Origin: Ascaphus truei
Taxonomy: Eukaryota; Chordata; Amphibia; Anura; Ascaphidae
NCBI GenBank assembly: GCA_036426205.1
Contig: CM071569.1
Span: forward strand, 285,937,661-286,001,660
Length of the DNA stretch: 64,000 nucleotides
Direction: 5' to 3'
Shown here: positions 45,004 to 57,171 of the stretch, in pieces
How positions within the stretch are numbered: position 1 is the stretch's first letter
Layout: each line of letters starts with the position of its first letter
Made by a program: the position numbers and the translations under genes
Notes under the pieces: model-generated
What the model was told of the DNA's origin: nothing
Database searches by the model: none
The model's input: the letters and a program-made list of their open reading frames with translations, nothing else

Positions 45004-46303
45004 TGTAGCCCTGTTTCCCCCACCCCTAAGTGAGATCAGGGAGGTGGGCTGTAAATATCTACTGGTGCTGCCCCTTTACCTGTTGGCTCGCAGGAGCCTA
45101 AGCCTCCGCTGCTGGGAGCCTGGGGTGCATTACTCTTACCACTTACTACTATATGGTGCAGCGCCTCCACCTGTGAGGGATCCCAGCACAATGGAAGCAG
45201 CCCCTCACAGGACACTCTTACAATGAACACATACACATTAGTAAATACAGAAAGGGCTTTACTGGAAGCATAACTAGGTGTAACACATCACATAACACTA
45301 TATATGGATCACTAATAATACAACTATCTTCCAGACATCGCAGGGCCGTATCCCCACCTTGTGCCCAATACTGTGTATCTCACACAGAGTCCCCAAGAGT
45401 CCCACAATACCACAAGTGTGTGACTGGTGTTAAAGTTGGTGAACTTGATGACTGTACCTGCCCGGGGCTCCTGCACCCGGGTACAGCAGAACAACAGAAG
45501 AGGACCCGTCTGTGTCCAGCGCCAAAGTCTCCGTGATGGCGTCCTCTTTCCAACAGAATGATCTCACCATACAGATAGTTCCTTTATCTGTAGTGAGACA
45601 GGTCTGGTCCCAGACCTCACTTGCCAGGCCACGTCGCACACAGCTGTGTCCCTGACTATACTGGCCTGCTAAGGGGATCCATTCCCTATCTAGGGCATGT
45701 CCCTGTAGAAGCCACAAACTATTGATGAATGGGGCCTATCTGGGGCCTAGGGGATCTCTGGCCTAGTGCAGGGGCCACTTGCTCCATGCACCTACACACC
45801 CTCCCCTATCTATGTCCCAGCTCCTACTGACTTCCTGACTAAGCTCACAACAATGTATCTCTCTGCTCAGGGAAACCTGTACCCTATTGGCTCCCTGGTG
45901 TCAGGTGAGCTACCTGCCCCTAAGCACTGTGGGGGCTGTAGTCCTCCATGGCCCTCTTTATCATTGGGGCCGCGTGCGCGATCTGCACTGCGCCTGCGTG
46001 AGTGTGTAATGGCCACTGCTTGCCCTACCTGCGCATGCGCAACCTCCAAGAGCCCCTGCACTAACTGTAATGGCCGCCGCAACCCCAACCACCTCCTGCG
46101 CATGCGCGAAACTCACGCCAACCACAACATGGCCGCTGGATTGCCTCTGCACATGCGCAACCTTCTGCGCATGCTCAGACACATTAAACATGGTGGCGTC
46201 CAGCCGCAGCTGCCACCGGGAGCCCCCGGCGACGCCCTCGCAAAACTGAAGGTAAGGGAGAAGAGAACCGGGAGTCAAGGGGACCGGAGGGACCCTGGCT
46301 ACA
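45004..46303 (-). mobile_element. Family-A LTR, 1.3 kb, CpG-rich
   Basis: Begins TGTAGCCC and ends GGCTACA. Flanking TATT/TACT is an imperfect 4-bp duplication. It contains the CGCAGGAGCCTAAGCCTCCGC, CAGCGCCTCCACCTG and GGCCTAGTGCAGGGGCCAC blocks of the family and a dense set of ATGCGC motifs at 46,030-46,177. It provides the empty site for the PLE fragment at 16,184. The frames at 45,766-46,443 are open because of CpG-rich composition. Confidence 0.72.
46030..46177. promoter_or_regulatory. Cluster of four NRF-1-like sites
   Basis: TGCGCATGCGCA at 46,030-46,041 (perfect), TGCGCATGCGCG at 46,097-46,108, TGCACATGCGCA at 46,148-46,159 and TGCGCATGCTCA at 46,166-46,177. AACATGGCCGC (near 46,128) and AACATGGTGGC (near 46,190) are YY1-like with one mismatch. 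Read as a possible LTR promoter; binding is inferred. Confidence 0.5.
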
Positions 46304-47172
46304 TACTGTATGCAACAAAAGCATTTTTTGTGTTTTTCCCTTTCCGGCATGCCAACAAACAGGGATTGCGAGGGTATGAGTGTGACAGCAAGGGGGTAAC
46401 CAGGCCATTAATAATGGAATTATGCCAGGCTGGTTACCTGTGAGCCATGTTGGGTAGTTTAGAGTGTCAGCTCTTGAATCCATGTATGGTACCTGCAATG
46501 TATGTGTTTGTATTGCAATAAAAGATGTATGTGTGTTTTACCTTTCCAGGAGTGCTACCCAGTGGAGCATAACAGGGGGGACTTTGCATTAAAAGTGTTG
46601 TCAGAATGTGTAGGTAGAAGGGGTCCAGAGTTGCTGGCCACCCCAAACTGTATCCAGGAATCAGGTCAGATTCACCGGGACTTATAGACATAGCACTCTG
46701 GTCAAAGTCTTCCCTGGAAACCCAATACGCGTCTCACCGCCAGGTTTCCCTGCTTCAGCACAGACCGGAAAGTTAAATGGGGCATAGGGATATGTGTATC
46801 CCGGGTACAGTCAATGGTCTCCCAGTATATGCCCAGATCACCAGAAACAAGTATAGAGGTTCTTGGGGTGCTTCAACCATCGAGAGGTTGTAAGAATGAT
46901 TTCATGTCCAAGTCCAAATTCCTATGTGTTTAGAAAGGTAACTCTGAGATTGAACCTAAGCGTTATTTCATTCAACTTAAAAAAATAAATTATAGGGAGG
47001 TCTAGCAGCGCTGAAACCGAAAGTGTGTGTCTCTTCAGTCAAACCTAGTAAACGAGGGACTTAGAAGTCTTGTGTTACTGGTACTGTATATGCTTATGCA
47101 CTGTATATGAGCTGCGGATTTCCAAGTCCGTATTTCCGAGAGACCAGCTGGCTTCCACGTTGGTGCCACTAA
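46304..47172. other. Unassigned intergenic sequence
   Basis: No coding frame or clear repeat signature. Contains TGTATGTGTTTGTATTGCAATAAAAG-like AT-rich sequence near 46,500-46,530. Confidence 0.4.
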
Positions 47173-47520
47173 GGCAGCGGGCATGGTCAGCGTTTACCCG
47201 CTGACCCGCGCTGAGCCGCGCCCATGCTTACCAGTGAGCCCCTGCAGCCGCAATGACTGCGGCTTTAGCAGGGGCTCGCGTATGCTTCCGCAGGCGTGCG
47301 GAGGTGGAGGAGACAGTCAGATATAAATTTGAACGCATAGGGGAGCGCAGGGCCGGTCACGTGAGCGGTTCGCCCAATGAGGGCGAACCAGCTCTGTGAC
47401 ATCACTGGCCCGACCCCAGACACGCCCCCGGATGGCGCGCGGACTAAGGACAGGGAAAGCACCCGCTTTCCCTCAGCCTCCACGTGCTGCCGCATGGCTG
47501 CAGTGTCTATGGACTCAGCC
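47173..47520. mobile_element. Harbinger-type MITE (TAA TSD), 348 bp
   Basis: TIRs GGCAGCGGGCATGGTC / GGCTGAGTCCATAGAC, flanked by TAA (47,170-47,172 and 47,521-47,523). The interior GCTTCCGCAGGCGTGCG and GGAGCGCAGGGCCGGTCAC match 18,126-18,410, so the two are diverged members of one family. Confidence 0.75.
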
Positions 47521-47523
47521 TAA

Positions 47524-47994
47524 GTCTGCTGAGGTCTCGGAGTTGAATGCCACAGAGATTGCCAAGGTGTTGAACGCCATTTGGGTGGAGGGGTTAGCCT
47601 TAAGTACCCTCGTCCTGGGCTGAATGGAAGTCATCGGACAACCATTTGCCCAGCCCAGACCTTGAGACACCTAACTCCACGGGTGGCTTCTGACTAACAA
47701 GTGGCAGAGGTGCCTAGTTGGCACATGCCCCTGTCAGATTTTGAATCCATCCTTGCCTGGCTTCAGTGACTGGCAAGTCTCTGATTGGTTGGTAGGTATT
47801 TTCCCACACTCGGATTGGCTGGAGTATTTCAATCCGGTCCTCAGATTCTAAGCGCCAAGACTGCAGCAGCAAATTTGAAACCACCAATGGATGCTCTGTG
47901 AGAAATAGCAGCGAGCCGGCTTCAGAAATTTCAGGTCGATACATCTTCTACGTCCTAACTTTCGGGGCCAAATTCTCAGAAAGGAACGTAGCGT
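47524..47994. other. Unassigned intergenic sequence
   Basis: Contains several GATTGG/TTGGCTGG words but no supported gene. Adjacent to repeat family B. Confidence 0.35.
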
Positions 47995-48540
47995 CGCAGC
48001 TGGACACAAACAAATAATCTGGCACCTAAACAAAATAAAGTGCAGATAGTTATCTGACCATATGCAAAGTCCAATTCTCTAATCCTGTAGTCCTTCAGAC
48101 GAATCTCGCAGGCGACATCATAATATGTAAAAGAGAAACAAAACAACCAATCATAGCGTATACCAGACAGACTGTTGATGCAGACAAATACACATAAAAT
48201 ACTTAACAAACAATGACAACAATTAAAACAATATAAAATGACACCTTATGAACCAGACATGACTATTTTAATTAAATAATAAGCATACACAATAAAATGT
48301 AGCACATACAGGGGGTAATGACTTGCTCCGGTGGGGGAAAAATTAAAAACCTACTTACAGCAAGCAGGTATAAATCAGGCGTGGTAATGAATATCTTTGT
48401 CCAGGCTGGCAAAACGCAGGAATGGGCATTAAACACCACCTCCCCCGAATGAGACCGCCGTTGCAAGTCTCACTGCTCGGGTGCCGCCTCCGTTGTACCA
48501 CTCAGGATCAGATTAGAGTCTGGATCTTCTCCGACCCCTC
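47995..48540. repeat. Repeat family B, diverged third copy
   Basis: Shares CACCTAAACAAAATAAAGTGC, the AT-rich ACAAACAATGACAAC section and GCTCCGGTGGGGGAAAAATTAAAAACC...CAGCAAGCAGG with 15,433-15,990. Confidence 0.5.
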
Positions 48541-48681
48541 CAATTCTGAGTGTCAAACATGTACATCCCAGTTAGGCTCTCGCCATCTCTCGACAGGACT
48601 TTTTTTTAATGTGTTAGCAGCCCTGCGAACGACCTCACTAGTCAAACGAGAATGCATTTATAGCTGTGAAATTGTGTTGAT

Positions 48682-49559
48682 CTAAACCCCTGGGATACCT
48701 GTCTGGACACACCCCGGCGTCCAGACTTTTAGAAAATTGACGCCACTGTCATTAACTAAGCTTTTTAATTTTCCCATCTGGCAAACATACCAAATTCTGT
48801 TCCTGATCTTGGGGATAGATGGAATTTCGGATTGTTTCCACAATGCTGCGATCTCCCACCTCGTTGCCGCTGCAAAGTGAGCGATCAATTTATTATCAGC
48901 TTTGCATAAACCCGACAGTGGTCTGTTTAGGAGGAACAGCCACGGGTCCGGGGGAATTTAGAGGTCAAAAATCCTCTGAATCCAATTTCTAATCTTCTCC
49001 CAGATCGCAGCGAGGACAAGACCACAGCATGTGTAACAGGTCGGCCGATAGTCCACACTGTCTAGGGCACGTTGGGGAGTATCCGGGCACAAACCTTAAT
49101 AATTTCTGTGGGGAGAGATACCACCTCATCAGGATCTTATATGCGTTCTCTTTTAAGGTTGTGCAGATTGAGCTCTTTACTACAGTCGTAATTATTGCCG
49201 TCCAGTCCTCCTCCTCCAGTTCCTCTCATATGTCTGCCTCCCATTGTAACATGTGGGGTAATTTCTGTCATTCTGCGGACCCAGAACCAATCACTTCTCT
49301 ATAAGCTGCAATGTAAGTCTCAGTGTGTCTGCTTCTACGAAACAGAGCTTCTCAAATGTTGTCAATGGGGGACAGGGGGATGTTTGTTGTAAAATGCTCT
49401 GATCTGGAGGTATCTAAAGATTTCGGGGTGGGGAATATCTTTGTCTGATCTTATTTGTTCAAATGATTGAATATTTTTTATTGCCCTCCAGATCTTTAAG
49501 TCTATAAAAGCCTCCTTGTTTCCAAATTCAGAAGTCGCCACTAGTGAAGCCCGGAGCAA
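48682..49559 (-). pseudogene. LINE ORF2 C-terminal fragments
   Basis: 49,362-49,559 reads IKNIQSFEQIRSDKDIPHPEIFRYLQIRAFYNK, collinear with ORF2 near 43,400-43,480. 48,682-48,888 reads AHFAAATRWEIAALWKQ...IRNRIWYVCQMGKL...GIPGV, collinear with 43,990-44,195. Between them the frame is lost. No activity is possible. Confidence 0.85.
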
Positions 49560-49822
49560 AGTGTGGATTACCCCACAGAGGGGACATCAAGGAATTTCTG
49601 TTGGTCAACGCTTATTTGAATTTAGAAGCCTCCCAAAATGATAAAGAATTGGTCATTGAGGAAAGCGGCAATGTTTAGCTGATGTAAGCGCTATTTTAGG
49701 GAGCCAAATAAGATTGTTTAACTCCAATGGGGAGCAAACTGCATTCTCCAGATCAACCCATCTTTTCAATACTGGGTTAGTCTGCCATTGGGTAATTTGA
49801 CATAATTGTGCCGCTTTGTAGT

Positions 49823-51536
49823 TGTAAGGAATCGGGGACCTCGCCCCCTGTGGCGTGTTTCCTCCTTACCTGCCTGTGACAGAGTGAAATGCTGATTTTT
49901 GTCAAGGGAAGGAGTGGAGGGTCGGGCTTTAGCCGTGTGGGACACTAGCCACACACAAACAGGGGAGGTATGTGACAGAGTGAAGTCAACTCCTATCAGT
50001 TACGCCTGGGAGACATATGTCTGAGTGCTTCATCCAGCACTCATAAGGGTTAACTCAGGTGGAACTTGGGTAGTCAGGAAGTAAGCTGACACCTGAGAGC
50101 GAGAAAGGTAGAAAAGGATCTTGTTACCAGCAGTAGCTGACTCCCTCAGACAAGAGCACATGGATAGATGTGCTGCTAGCCAGAAGGATACAACACACTT
50201 CTTACTGCACCCAAAGAAAGATTTGTTTAATTTGTTTTCATGACTGCTTAAAAGACTCTGAAGGTTTGGTTATGGTTTAGCCAGCCAGCCTGCTAGATAG
50301 GTCTGCTGTGTTAGTCAGTTTTTCTCCCATCGTGGAGCAGGATTTATTTTGTTAAAGGGACAGTGTACCCGCATGTTATGTTACTGTGGAGAAATAAAGC
50401 CATTGAACATTTTTCATTATCCTGAAACTACATGTGTGGACTGTTCCCTGACCTCGGCTACAGGCCGTCCTGCCACACTGCCGCATCTCAGTTCCCTGTT
50501 TCCGGAGGCCTGCTGCTACTCTCCACGCAGAGGCCTGTGTTCCTGTGTATCCTGAGGCCTGCTGCAAATCTCCATGCAGAGGCCTGTTTTGGACTCCTGT
50601 GCTGAAGCGTTGGTTTGCCAGCACTGGTTCCTGGTACCTGCTGCATTCTCTCCTAGCAGAGGTACCTTTTCTCTGATGTTTCTCTGTATGGCGTGCGCCA
50701 CCCTCTAGCTGTGAGTCAAGACTCTCTGTTTGGTGGGCGCCGCCCTCTAGCTGCGAGTCAAGTTTCTCTGATGTCTCTTCAAGTATTCTGAAGCAAGCAA
50801 CGCCATCTTGCTTTCTGGCAAATCCTGCCCTCTTCCTCCTGACAGGAAGTAAGCCTCACTCTGGCTCTCATTGCTATCAGCTGTCGCTGCCCTTTAAATA
50901 AGTCAGTTGCTACCTGCTCTGGTTCCTGCTAGTACTACCATCACATGCTGTTCCTGCCTGGACGTCCTTGGGACTTTTACTTACCTCCTTTGGATTCCTG
51001 GAAGATTGGACAGTCACTCATTCTACTTCTGAGGTTAGTTACCGTGCGGGTAGTGTAGGACCTTCTGATTAGGGTTTACCTTGACGTGGTAGCAGGTTTA
51101 TAATACTTTGGTCAAAGGATTAAACTAAAGAACCCTTACTTTGTATTTAGTTTCGCTGCACTTTTCTGTTAAGGAGGCTGACCGTCCTCCAAGAAGCAAT
51201 TCTATTGTGACCTTGTGCTCTGGACTCTACCTCCTGCTGCTCCTCACTTAGTGGCAAAACCTCACCCCGCGGTGGTGCCTGAGAAAGCGCGCGTTCCCGC
51301 TCTGCTGCCAGAGCATGCGCACACTTGCAGATGGGCCAGTGCCATGTCTCTGAGCTTGGCTCCGCACCTCCGAACGCGTTACGCATTCTCCTGCGCGCGG
51401 CGCGCTCACTTGACTACGGGCGCTGATCCCCAGCTGCGCGGCAACTTCTCCTATATCGTGTCTCCTGTGGCTTCCCCACCTTGCTATCGGGTCCCTTCCT
51501 TTCCCCCGGCTTGTGTGTAGGAGCACAAGCGTAACA
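49823..51536 (+). mobile_element. Solo LTR, 1.7 kb (5-bp TSD GTAGT)
   Basis: Begins TGTAAGGAATC, ends GAGCACAAGCGTAACA, flanked by GTAGT (49,818-49,822 and 51,537-51,541). Same group as 54,486-55,622 and the LTRs of 55,927-59,176. It includes the GAGGCCTGCTGC...CTCCACGCAGAGGCCTG repeats (50,505-50,660). Frames at 51,147-51,526 are GC-rich by-products. It interrupts the LINE remnant. Confidence 0.9.
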
Positions 51537-51810
51537 GTAGTAGGATAACAGGCAACGTACCACTAGTCCTCCTGTCAAGAAAGTTCTTTTCAAGTTTGTT
51601 TTATTTACTCTCGGTTTTTTACCTCCCCAGATACATTTTCAGTCTCAGAGGCCCTGGTAACGTCTGGAATAGAGATACAGTAGCATAAGTAGGAAGAGAT
51701 TGATTTTAAAACTATATATCCTACCTATCCAGGAGATCCCGTGGGCCGTCCACTTTCGTAGGTCCTCTCTCATGTCCGAATAAGTTTGGGGTAATTTGCA
51801 CCTTATACTC

Positions 51811-52041
51811 TTAAAGTCCTTGGTAATGTGGATATTTAATATCTTTTTGTTGCCAATTAAAATTAATCCCTATTAATTTTTCGACATATTTTGGGAGACT
51901 TTTATTTAATGACTCAGATTTGGCCTGATTAATCTTGAAGCCAGACACTCTATTGAATTTCCCTAACATGTCAAATAGGTTCGGCAGAGAGGTAAGGGGT
52001 TTTGATATTGCCAGGAAAATATCATCTGCGTATAGAGCCAC
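51811..52041 (-). pseudogene. LINE RT active-site fragment
   Basis: Encodes [42 protein letters not shown], collinear with the YADD region at 42,509-42,640. The ending is frameshifted. Confidence 0.88.
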
Positions 52042-52466
52042 TTTGTGGGTTTGCGAATGGGCCGTGACTCCCGCGATATCAGATTGTTACGTATCTGGGC
52101 CGCTAATGGTTCCACAACGAGGGCAAATAGGAGGGGCGATACTGGGCACCCCTGCCTCGTGCCACTTTTAGTTTGGAATGGGTCAGATGGGAATCCCTGA
52201 TGGATTACTCTAGCGGTTGGGCCGGAGGTTACAGTGATAGAATTACATTACTCTCCCTCTCCCCGAAGCCAAAGGCTACAAGCGTGGCTTTTAGATATAG
52301 TCAGTCAATCCTGTCAAAAGCTTTTTCTGCGTCCAGACAACATCATAACTGGTATCTTTTTCATATTGGCTTTAGAATTGTGTTTAATAGATTGGGAGTG
52401 GTATCAGTGAAACTAATCTGCAAGGCTCAGGCAATGAAGGGCACAATAAACACACTGAGTTATTAA

Positions 52467-54112
52467 TGTCACGGTAGCTTGTGACAGGCTGTAATTTACA
52501 CCAAAACTATATATAAATATATATATACCTGGGTTTGAACTGGGACGAGACTTAGATATGGTAAAATATCATTTATTCCTTGATAAAGGTGAACACAACA
52601 GATTATACAAATAACAGGCAAAATATAGACACTTACTTAAAGATTAGGACAGAAGGCCATCAGGATACAGACTGGGCCACTTCTCCCATATATCAGTTGA
52701 CATCACAGCAAGACAGGCAGGTCATACAGCAAAACCTGCATCATCCCAAGACCTTGCATAAAGACACAGGCCTGATGACATGCAGACATGAAGATCATGA
52801 AGAACATTTGCATGAAGAACAATGGGTAAAGGGTGGCTTTGACTTATATACTATGTCAAACTCATCTCTTTAACCCTAGGTGCCGCGACAGCTAGCAAAA
52901 GTCCCTTTGAAGCTTTTGAAGCTCAGTTTGGACTTCCAGTGTCCAGTGTGAAAGGTCACACTTTTCTGATTAGCTCCTTTTGTCCGTTGGGCCAAGCATA
53001 AGCAATTAGCAACTTGGCCTTTGATAACCAGGTGATGTCAATTCTAGCCTTTCCTGCTCATCACAACACGGGTTCCTCAGAACTCAACCAAAATTTCATA
53101 TTTACTGTAAATCACCTCATAACTTGAGTTCAGTGATATATACAGGCAGGTGAGAAATATTAATACATTCCGTCACACCTGACGCTCGCAGAGAGACCAA
53201 ACATTACAGTGTAATATGAAAATTAATAGAGATATTAATATCTGGCATTTCGCAGCAGTTACATATATAGTGTTTATACTCAAAAGGATGGGCTAACTCC
53301 CACTAATACAAATATGTAATTCTTAGCATGTTCAGCCAAGGGCATCTCATAATATTCTTATATTTAATAAGGTTACTCATTTTGATTCCCTTCTTGGGTA
53401 GCTCCACCCCTACCCCCATCAATGAACCATTTGAAGCAGGCTTTTAGCTCCCCGCATAAACAATTAGGTAATTACCTTTTGATCACTATGTATCACACCT
53501 AGCAAGATGTCCTATCTAGCATACAGAGGTAACCCAGCTTTAAGGTGTCAAGACCATTTGGTTCCTCATGCATTACAAAAGGGCAGGCATTCTGCCTGTA
53601 CATTAGCATTAGCACATCATTAGCATTCTGCCTGTACATTTCAAAAACTGCCCCAGAAAAGCACTTTATCAAAAATATATGTCCCTCTTATGACAAAGTT
53701 ATATTTTTAATATGTGGGTACTTGGGGGGTTCCCCTGAGGCTGCACCCCAAGACTCAGGGGCTGGCTGCAAACAGGTATTAACATACTGTACACTAAAAA
53801 ACCCTTCTGCTTTTCACATTCAACTTCAATTAAGCCCTTTGAAGTCCAGATTTCCTGAAAAGACACCATACAGTGGAATTTTCTTAAACTGTAGCTCATT
53901 AACCCCTTATGACCCAGTGGGTGTGTTATACAGACACTGATCCAGCAACAATACATTTACACAGGGGAATAAGCATTTTCATGTTATAACAAGGGTCAAA
54001 TCACATTTCTGAGCCTCAGCCCAGTTAACCCCTTGTCTCCCTGGTGAGGTTAGAGGGGGCCCTTGGGGGGTAACCCCGTTAATCCCGGGCCAAACCCTCA
54101 CTATCGTCACAA
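52467..54112 (-). mobile_element. Solo LTR, 1.65 kb (5-bp TSD ATTAA)
   Basis: Begins TGTCACGGTAGC, ends CTATCGTCACA, flanked by ATTAA (52,462-52,466 and 54,113-54,117). AATAAA lies on the minus strand near 52,570. A TA run at 52,508-52,527. No coding sequence. Confidence 0.9.
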
Positions 54113-54117
54113 TTAAT

Positions 54118-54480
54118 ATGAGAGGTGTTTCAAAATCTTCAAAGCTGATAAATTAGATAAATATGTTGTATGCTTAGATCAAACTAAAGCATGTGACAGT
54201 AACTCAGACGTATCTCTGGGAAGTCTTATCTGCATATGGTATTACCAATACATTCATAGGAAAGATTTCCTTGCTATTCTGTGTAACCATGCAATGGGAT
54301 GTCCGCAAATCAATGGGGGGATGTGTCCAAGATGTCTTCTGAGTCATCTTCTGTATGTTTACGCAGTAGATCTAATTTTGAGAAAATGGGAATTAAATAA
54401 TCTTATTGGTGAGATTTAGGTAGCAAAAAATCCAATACTGAAATGTATTGCGTATGATGTTTCGATTGCAGTGCCGGGAA
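54118..54480 (+). pseudogene. LINE RT fragment
   Basis: YVVCLDQTKACD followed in a shifted frame by LWEVLSAYGITNTFIGKISLL. The motif D-Q-T-K-A-(F)-D with a YG...FI helix is the RT palm of L1/Tx1-like LINEs; Phe is replaced by Cys. It is the target of the flanking LTRs. Confidence 0.7.
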
Positions 54481-54485
54481 GATAA

Positions 54486-55622
54486 TGTTACGCCGATGCT
54501 CGCCACAAACCGGGACCGGACCGCGGGGCTGAGGTGGGGTTATATAATCACCGACCTGAGTCCATGCAGACTGATCCGGAGTGCGCAGTTCATAGTCGTA
54601 CATCGCAGGGTCAGGATTGGAGAAGGCAGCATCGTCGTTAATGAAGCAGGAGTTCGGCAACAGGTAGTCAGGAGATCCCCGCTTCAGCTTAGAAGCGTGA
54701 GTGCGGGGGTGGCTTCTGCGCGAGGAGCGGCCTCGGCCCATGACGCCGATCTCAGCAGGAGGAGACAGCAGGCTGGACGAAGTTCACCGCAGGGCAGCGT
54801 CGGGAAGAACCAACGCTTCAGCGCAGAAGTCCAAGGCAGGTTACTGCAAGAGGATCGCAGCAAGCTGCAGGAAAGGAAGGGTAGCCACTGCTAGGAGGGA
54901 ATGCAGCAGGTACCGGTGCTGGCAACACGCTTCAGCACAGACGTCCCGGGTAGGCCACTGCAGGAGAATAGCAGCAGGCCAGTGCTGGCATCAACTCTTC
55001 AGCACAGACGTCCAGGGCAGGCCACTGCAAGGAGATAGCAGCAGGCTGCAGGAAAGGAAGGGTAGCCACTGCTAGGAGGGAATGCAGCAGTACCAGTGCT
55101 GGCATCAACGCTTCAGCACAGACGTCCAGGATAGGCCGCTACAGGAGAATAGCGGCAGGCCACAGGACAGGAAGGGTAGCCACTGCTAGGAGGGAATGCA
55201 GCAGTTACCAGTGCTGGCATCAACGCTTCAGCACAGACGTCCAGGGTAGGCCACTGCAAGGAGATAGCAGCAGGCCAGTGCTGGCAACAACGCTTCAGCA
55301 CAGACGTCCAGGACCAGGCCTCTGGATACTCAGGAACTTGGACGGTAAGAACGCTAGGAGAGAGGCCTGGGGTGGTTTGTGGCAGAGCCAGTAACATAGA
55401 GGTAGGAATCGTTATGCTCGGCGCTGGTTCAGAGCCAACGCCTAGAATATAAAGGGCGGAGATCCAATCACAGGAGGAGGGTGTGTGAGAATTCCTCCAA
55501 TGAAGTAGCACAGGGCAGAAGCTGCAATGAGAGGCAGCACCTGTGCCATAGATTGCCAGAGGAAGCCTGCAACTGCACAGGTCTGCAAGGCAATAGTCAA
55601 AGCCAGTAGTGGATTCCTTACA
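54486..55622 (-). mobile_element. Solo LTR, 1.1 kb (5-bp TSD GATAA), with internal minisatellite
   Basis: Plus strand begins TGTTACGCCGATGCTCGCC and ends GGATTCCTTACA, flanked by GATAA (54,481-54,485 and 55,623-55,627). In minus orientation it starts TGTAAGGAATCC like 57,584. Between 54,810 and 55,330 it has about six imperfect ~70-bp units with CTTCAGCACAGACGTCCAGG and GGCCACTGCAAGGAGATAGC words, which keep frames open. Confidence 0.92.
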
Positions 55623-55627
55623 GATAA

Positions 55628-55921
55628 GCAGTGGAATAGACTTTTAAAACTAATAGCGCTTCCAATTCCACAAGCTCATGCAGGAAAGAGTGTCGCGATT
55701 TGGATAGGTCAGGAACCGCCATGTTTTAGACTTCTGGAAATTATTCCTATACAGTAAGTGAAGGGCCGATAAAAATGCTGGGCGCGAAGATCGGGAGGGA
55801 AGATCTGGAAGTGTTCATTGGAAAGAGAAGATAGAAACCGGGGAGCAGAAAATAAAGAAATAGAAGAATTTGAAGCTGTCTCTTTGGAACAGATAAGAGG
55901 CAATTCTATACGTTTCTATTT
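55628..55921 (+). pseudogene. LINE fragment between two LTR insertions
   Basis: Continuation of the interrupted LINE (about 290 bp). Only short Phe/Trp/Leu-rich frames remain, so identification rests on position between 54,480 and 59,182. Confidence 0.4.
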
Positions 55922-56254
55922 CAGAGTGAAAGGAATCCACACCTCAGTTTACTGCTAACCTTGTCTTGCAGACCTGTGCAGTCCTGGAACACTCCCCCTG
56001 GTATCTACTGCAGCTGTGCAAGCTATGACTGCAGTCCCAGCTTGGGCTCAGTCATTAGACCAATGCTGTCACACGCCCCTTCTGCAATTGGTTCACTGAC
56101 CTTTAAATACCACATTCCCACAATGCTTCTCTGCCAAGCATAATTCCTTCCTTGGAGGTTACAGTGTTCAGCCACAAGCATTAAGGCTTGTCTTTTGTGT
56201 ACTACCTCTCTCGTTTTGTTAGAAGTTCCTGAGGCCTGCTGCTATGCTTCTAAG

Positions 56255-57167
56255 TGTAACCCATACTCCCCCTAGACTCATTTGACATGTCTAGGGTGTG
56301 TGAAGGCGGATTACATGTACTTAGTGGTGCATACCTGTGGAGAACAGGAGGGCCTGAGTCTCCCGCGATGGTGTGGGGGATCACAGGACCTGGCTTCTGG
56401 GGTAGTAGCCTCCATGCTTTAGTGGTGCAGCGCATCCATCCTCTATACTCCCAGGGATGTGGGATAGGACCTGTATAGAAGAGTGAACCCTGGTCCCAGG
56501 GTGGATGGTCCAGAATCACACAACAGTCTTTGATATAAAAGTATTGCCTCTCTTTATTTGTCGGATCTGCGCCTCCGGCAGAAGTGGCGACCAGCAGCCA
56601 CAAAAACAACAGCAATGTCCTGCTTATCACTCGACCCTCCGCCCTGTACAGGTCTTTCCTCCTCTCCTTCCCTCAAAGTGTATCCTCCGACAGGATGGTC
56701 TGGGCTGGGGTGTCAATACCCCACTGCCCACCTCAGAGGGTATCCTCTGGGTGGGGGATGGATTCTCCCCATCACCCCAGCATTGGGGTGAGGGGCATTG
56801 GTCCACCAGGACTATGGTGCTATGAGCTCTACTCAAGGTGGCTGAGTCTTTCCTCTCCTCTCCTTTGCATGCTCCCAACTCAGACTCTGCTTCAGCACAC
56901 TCCTTAGACTCTGCTTCAGCACTCTTCAACTCTCCACTACTCCCAGGAGCAGCCCACTAAATAGAGACAGCCCCGCCTATCCTGATGTCAGCAAACCCCT
57001 CCCCTGTGTCTCGGCCTGCACACAGTGTCAGGTGGCCTACCTCCATCAATCAAGTCAGGGCTTGAAGCGGGGGAAAACCCATGATCACTACTGGTGCCTG
57101 CTCTTAACAGGACTTACCACAGTAGGAAGGAAATTGGTATAGCCGGTGCTGTTTACAGGGGGCTACA
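56255..57167 (-). mobile_element. Family-A-like solo LTR, 913 bp (4-bp TSD TAAG)
   Basis: Begins TGTAACCC, ends GGGGGCTACA, flanked by TAAG (56,251-56,254 and 57,168-57,171). The uninterrupted sister sequence at ~57,905 (TGCTTCTAAGCAGAGGCC) is the empty site. AATAAAGAG on the minus strand near 56,550. The 4-bp duplication matches the family-A copy at 16,057. Confidence 0.92.
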
Positions 57168-57171
57168 TAAG

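Larger units (their letters stand above)
48600..52395 (-). mobile_element. Tx1/L1-type LINE remnant, 5'-truncated, split by solo LTR
   Basis: Minus-strand order: SLDAEKAF-equivalent region (about 52,320-52,390, frameshifted), RT box at 52,041-51,811 ([22 protein letters not shown]), then after the LTR (49,823-51,536) the middle and C-terminal parts (49,559-48,682). The 3' UTR word AAATGCATTCTCGTTTGA matches the LINE at 12,645, and the poly-A tail is the T run at 48,601-48,608 on the plus strand. It is the same family as 9,478-13,050 and 37,471-44,619 but older by its many breaks. The right (5') edge is estimated. Confidence 0.82.

Noticed and set aside
45766..46443. 225-residue frame with CxxC-like spacing
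   Set aside because: Falls across a family-A LTR and runs past its end. The Cys pattern comes from repeated TGCGCATGCGC words.
54448..55075. 148- and 124-residue frames with repeated motifs
   Set aside because: By-products of the ~70-bp minisatellite in the LTR at 54,486-55,622.
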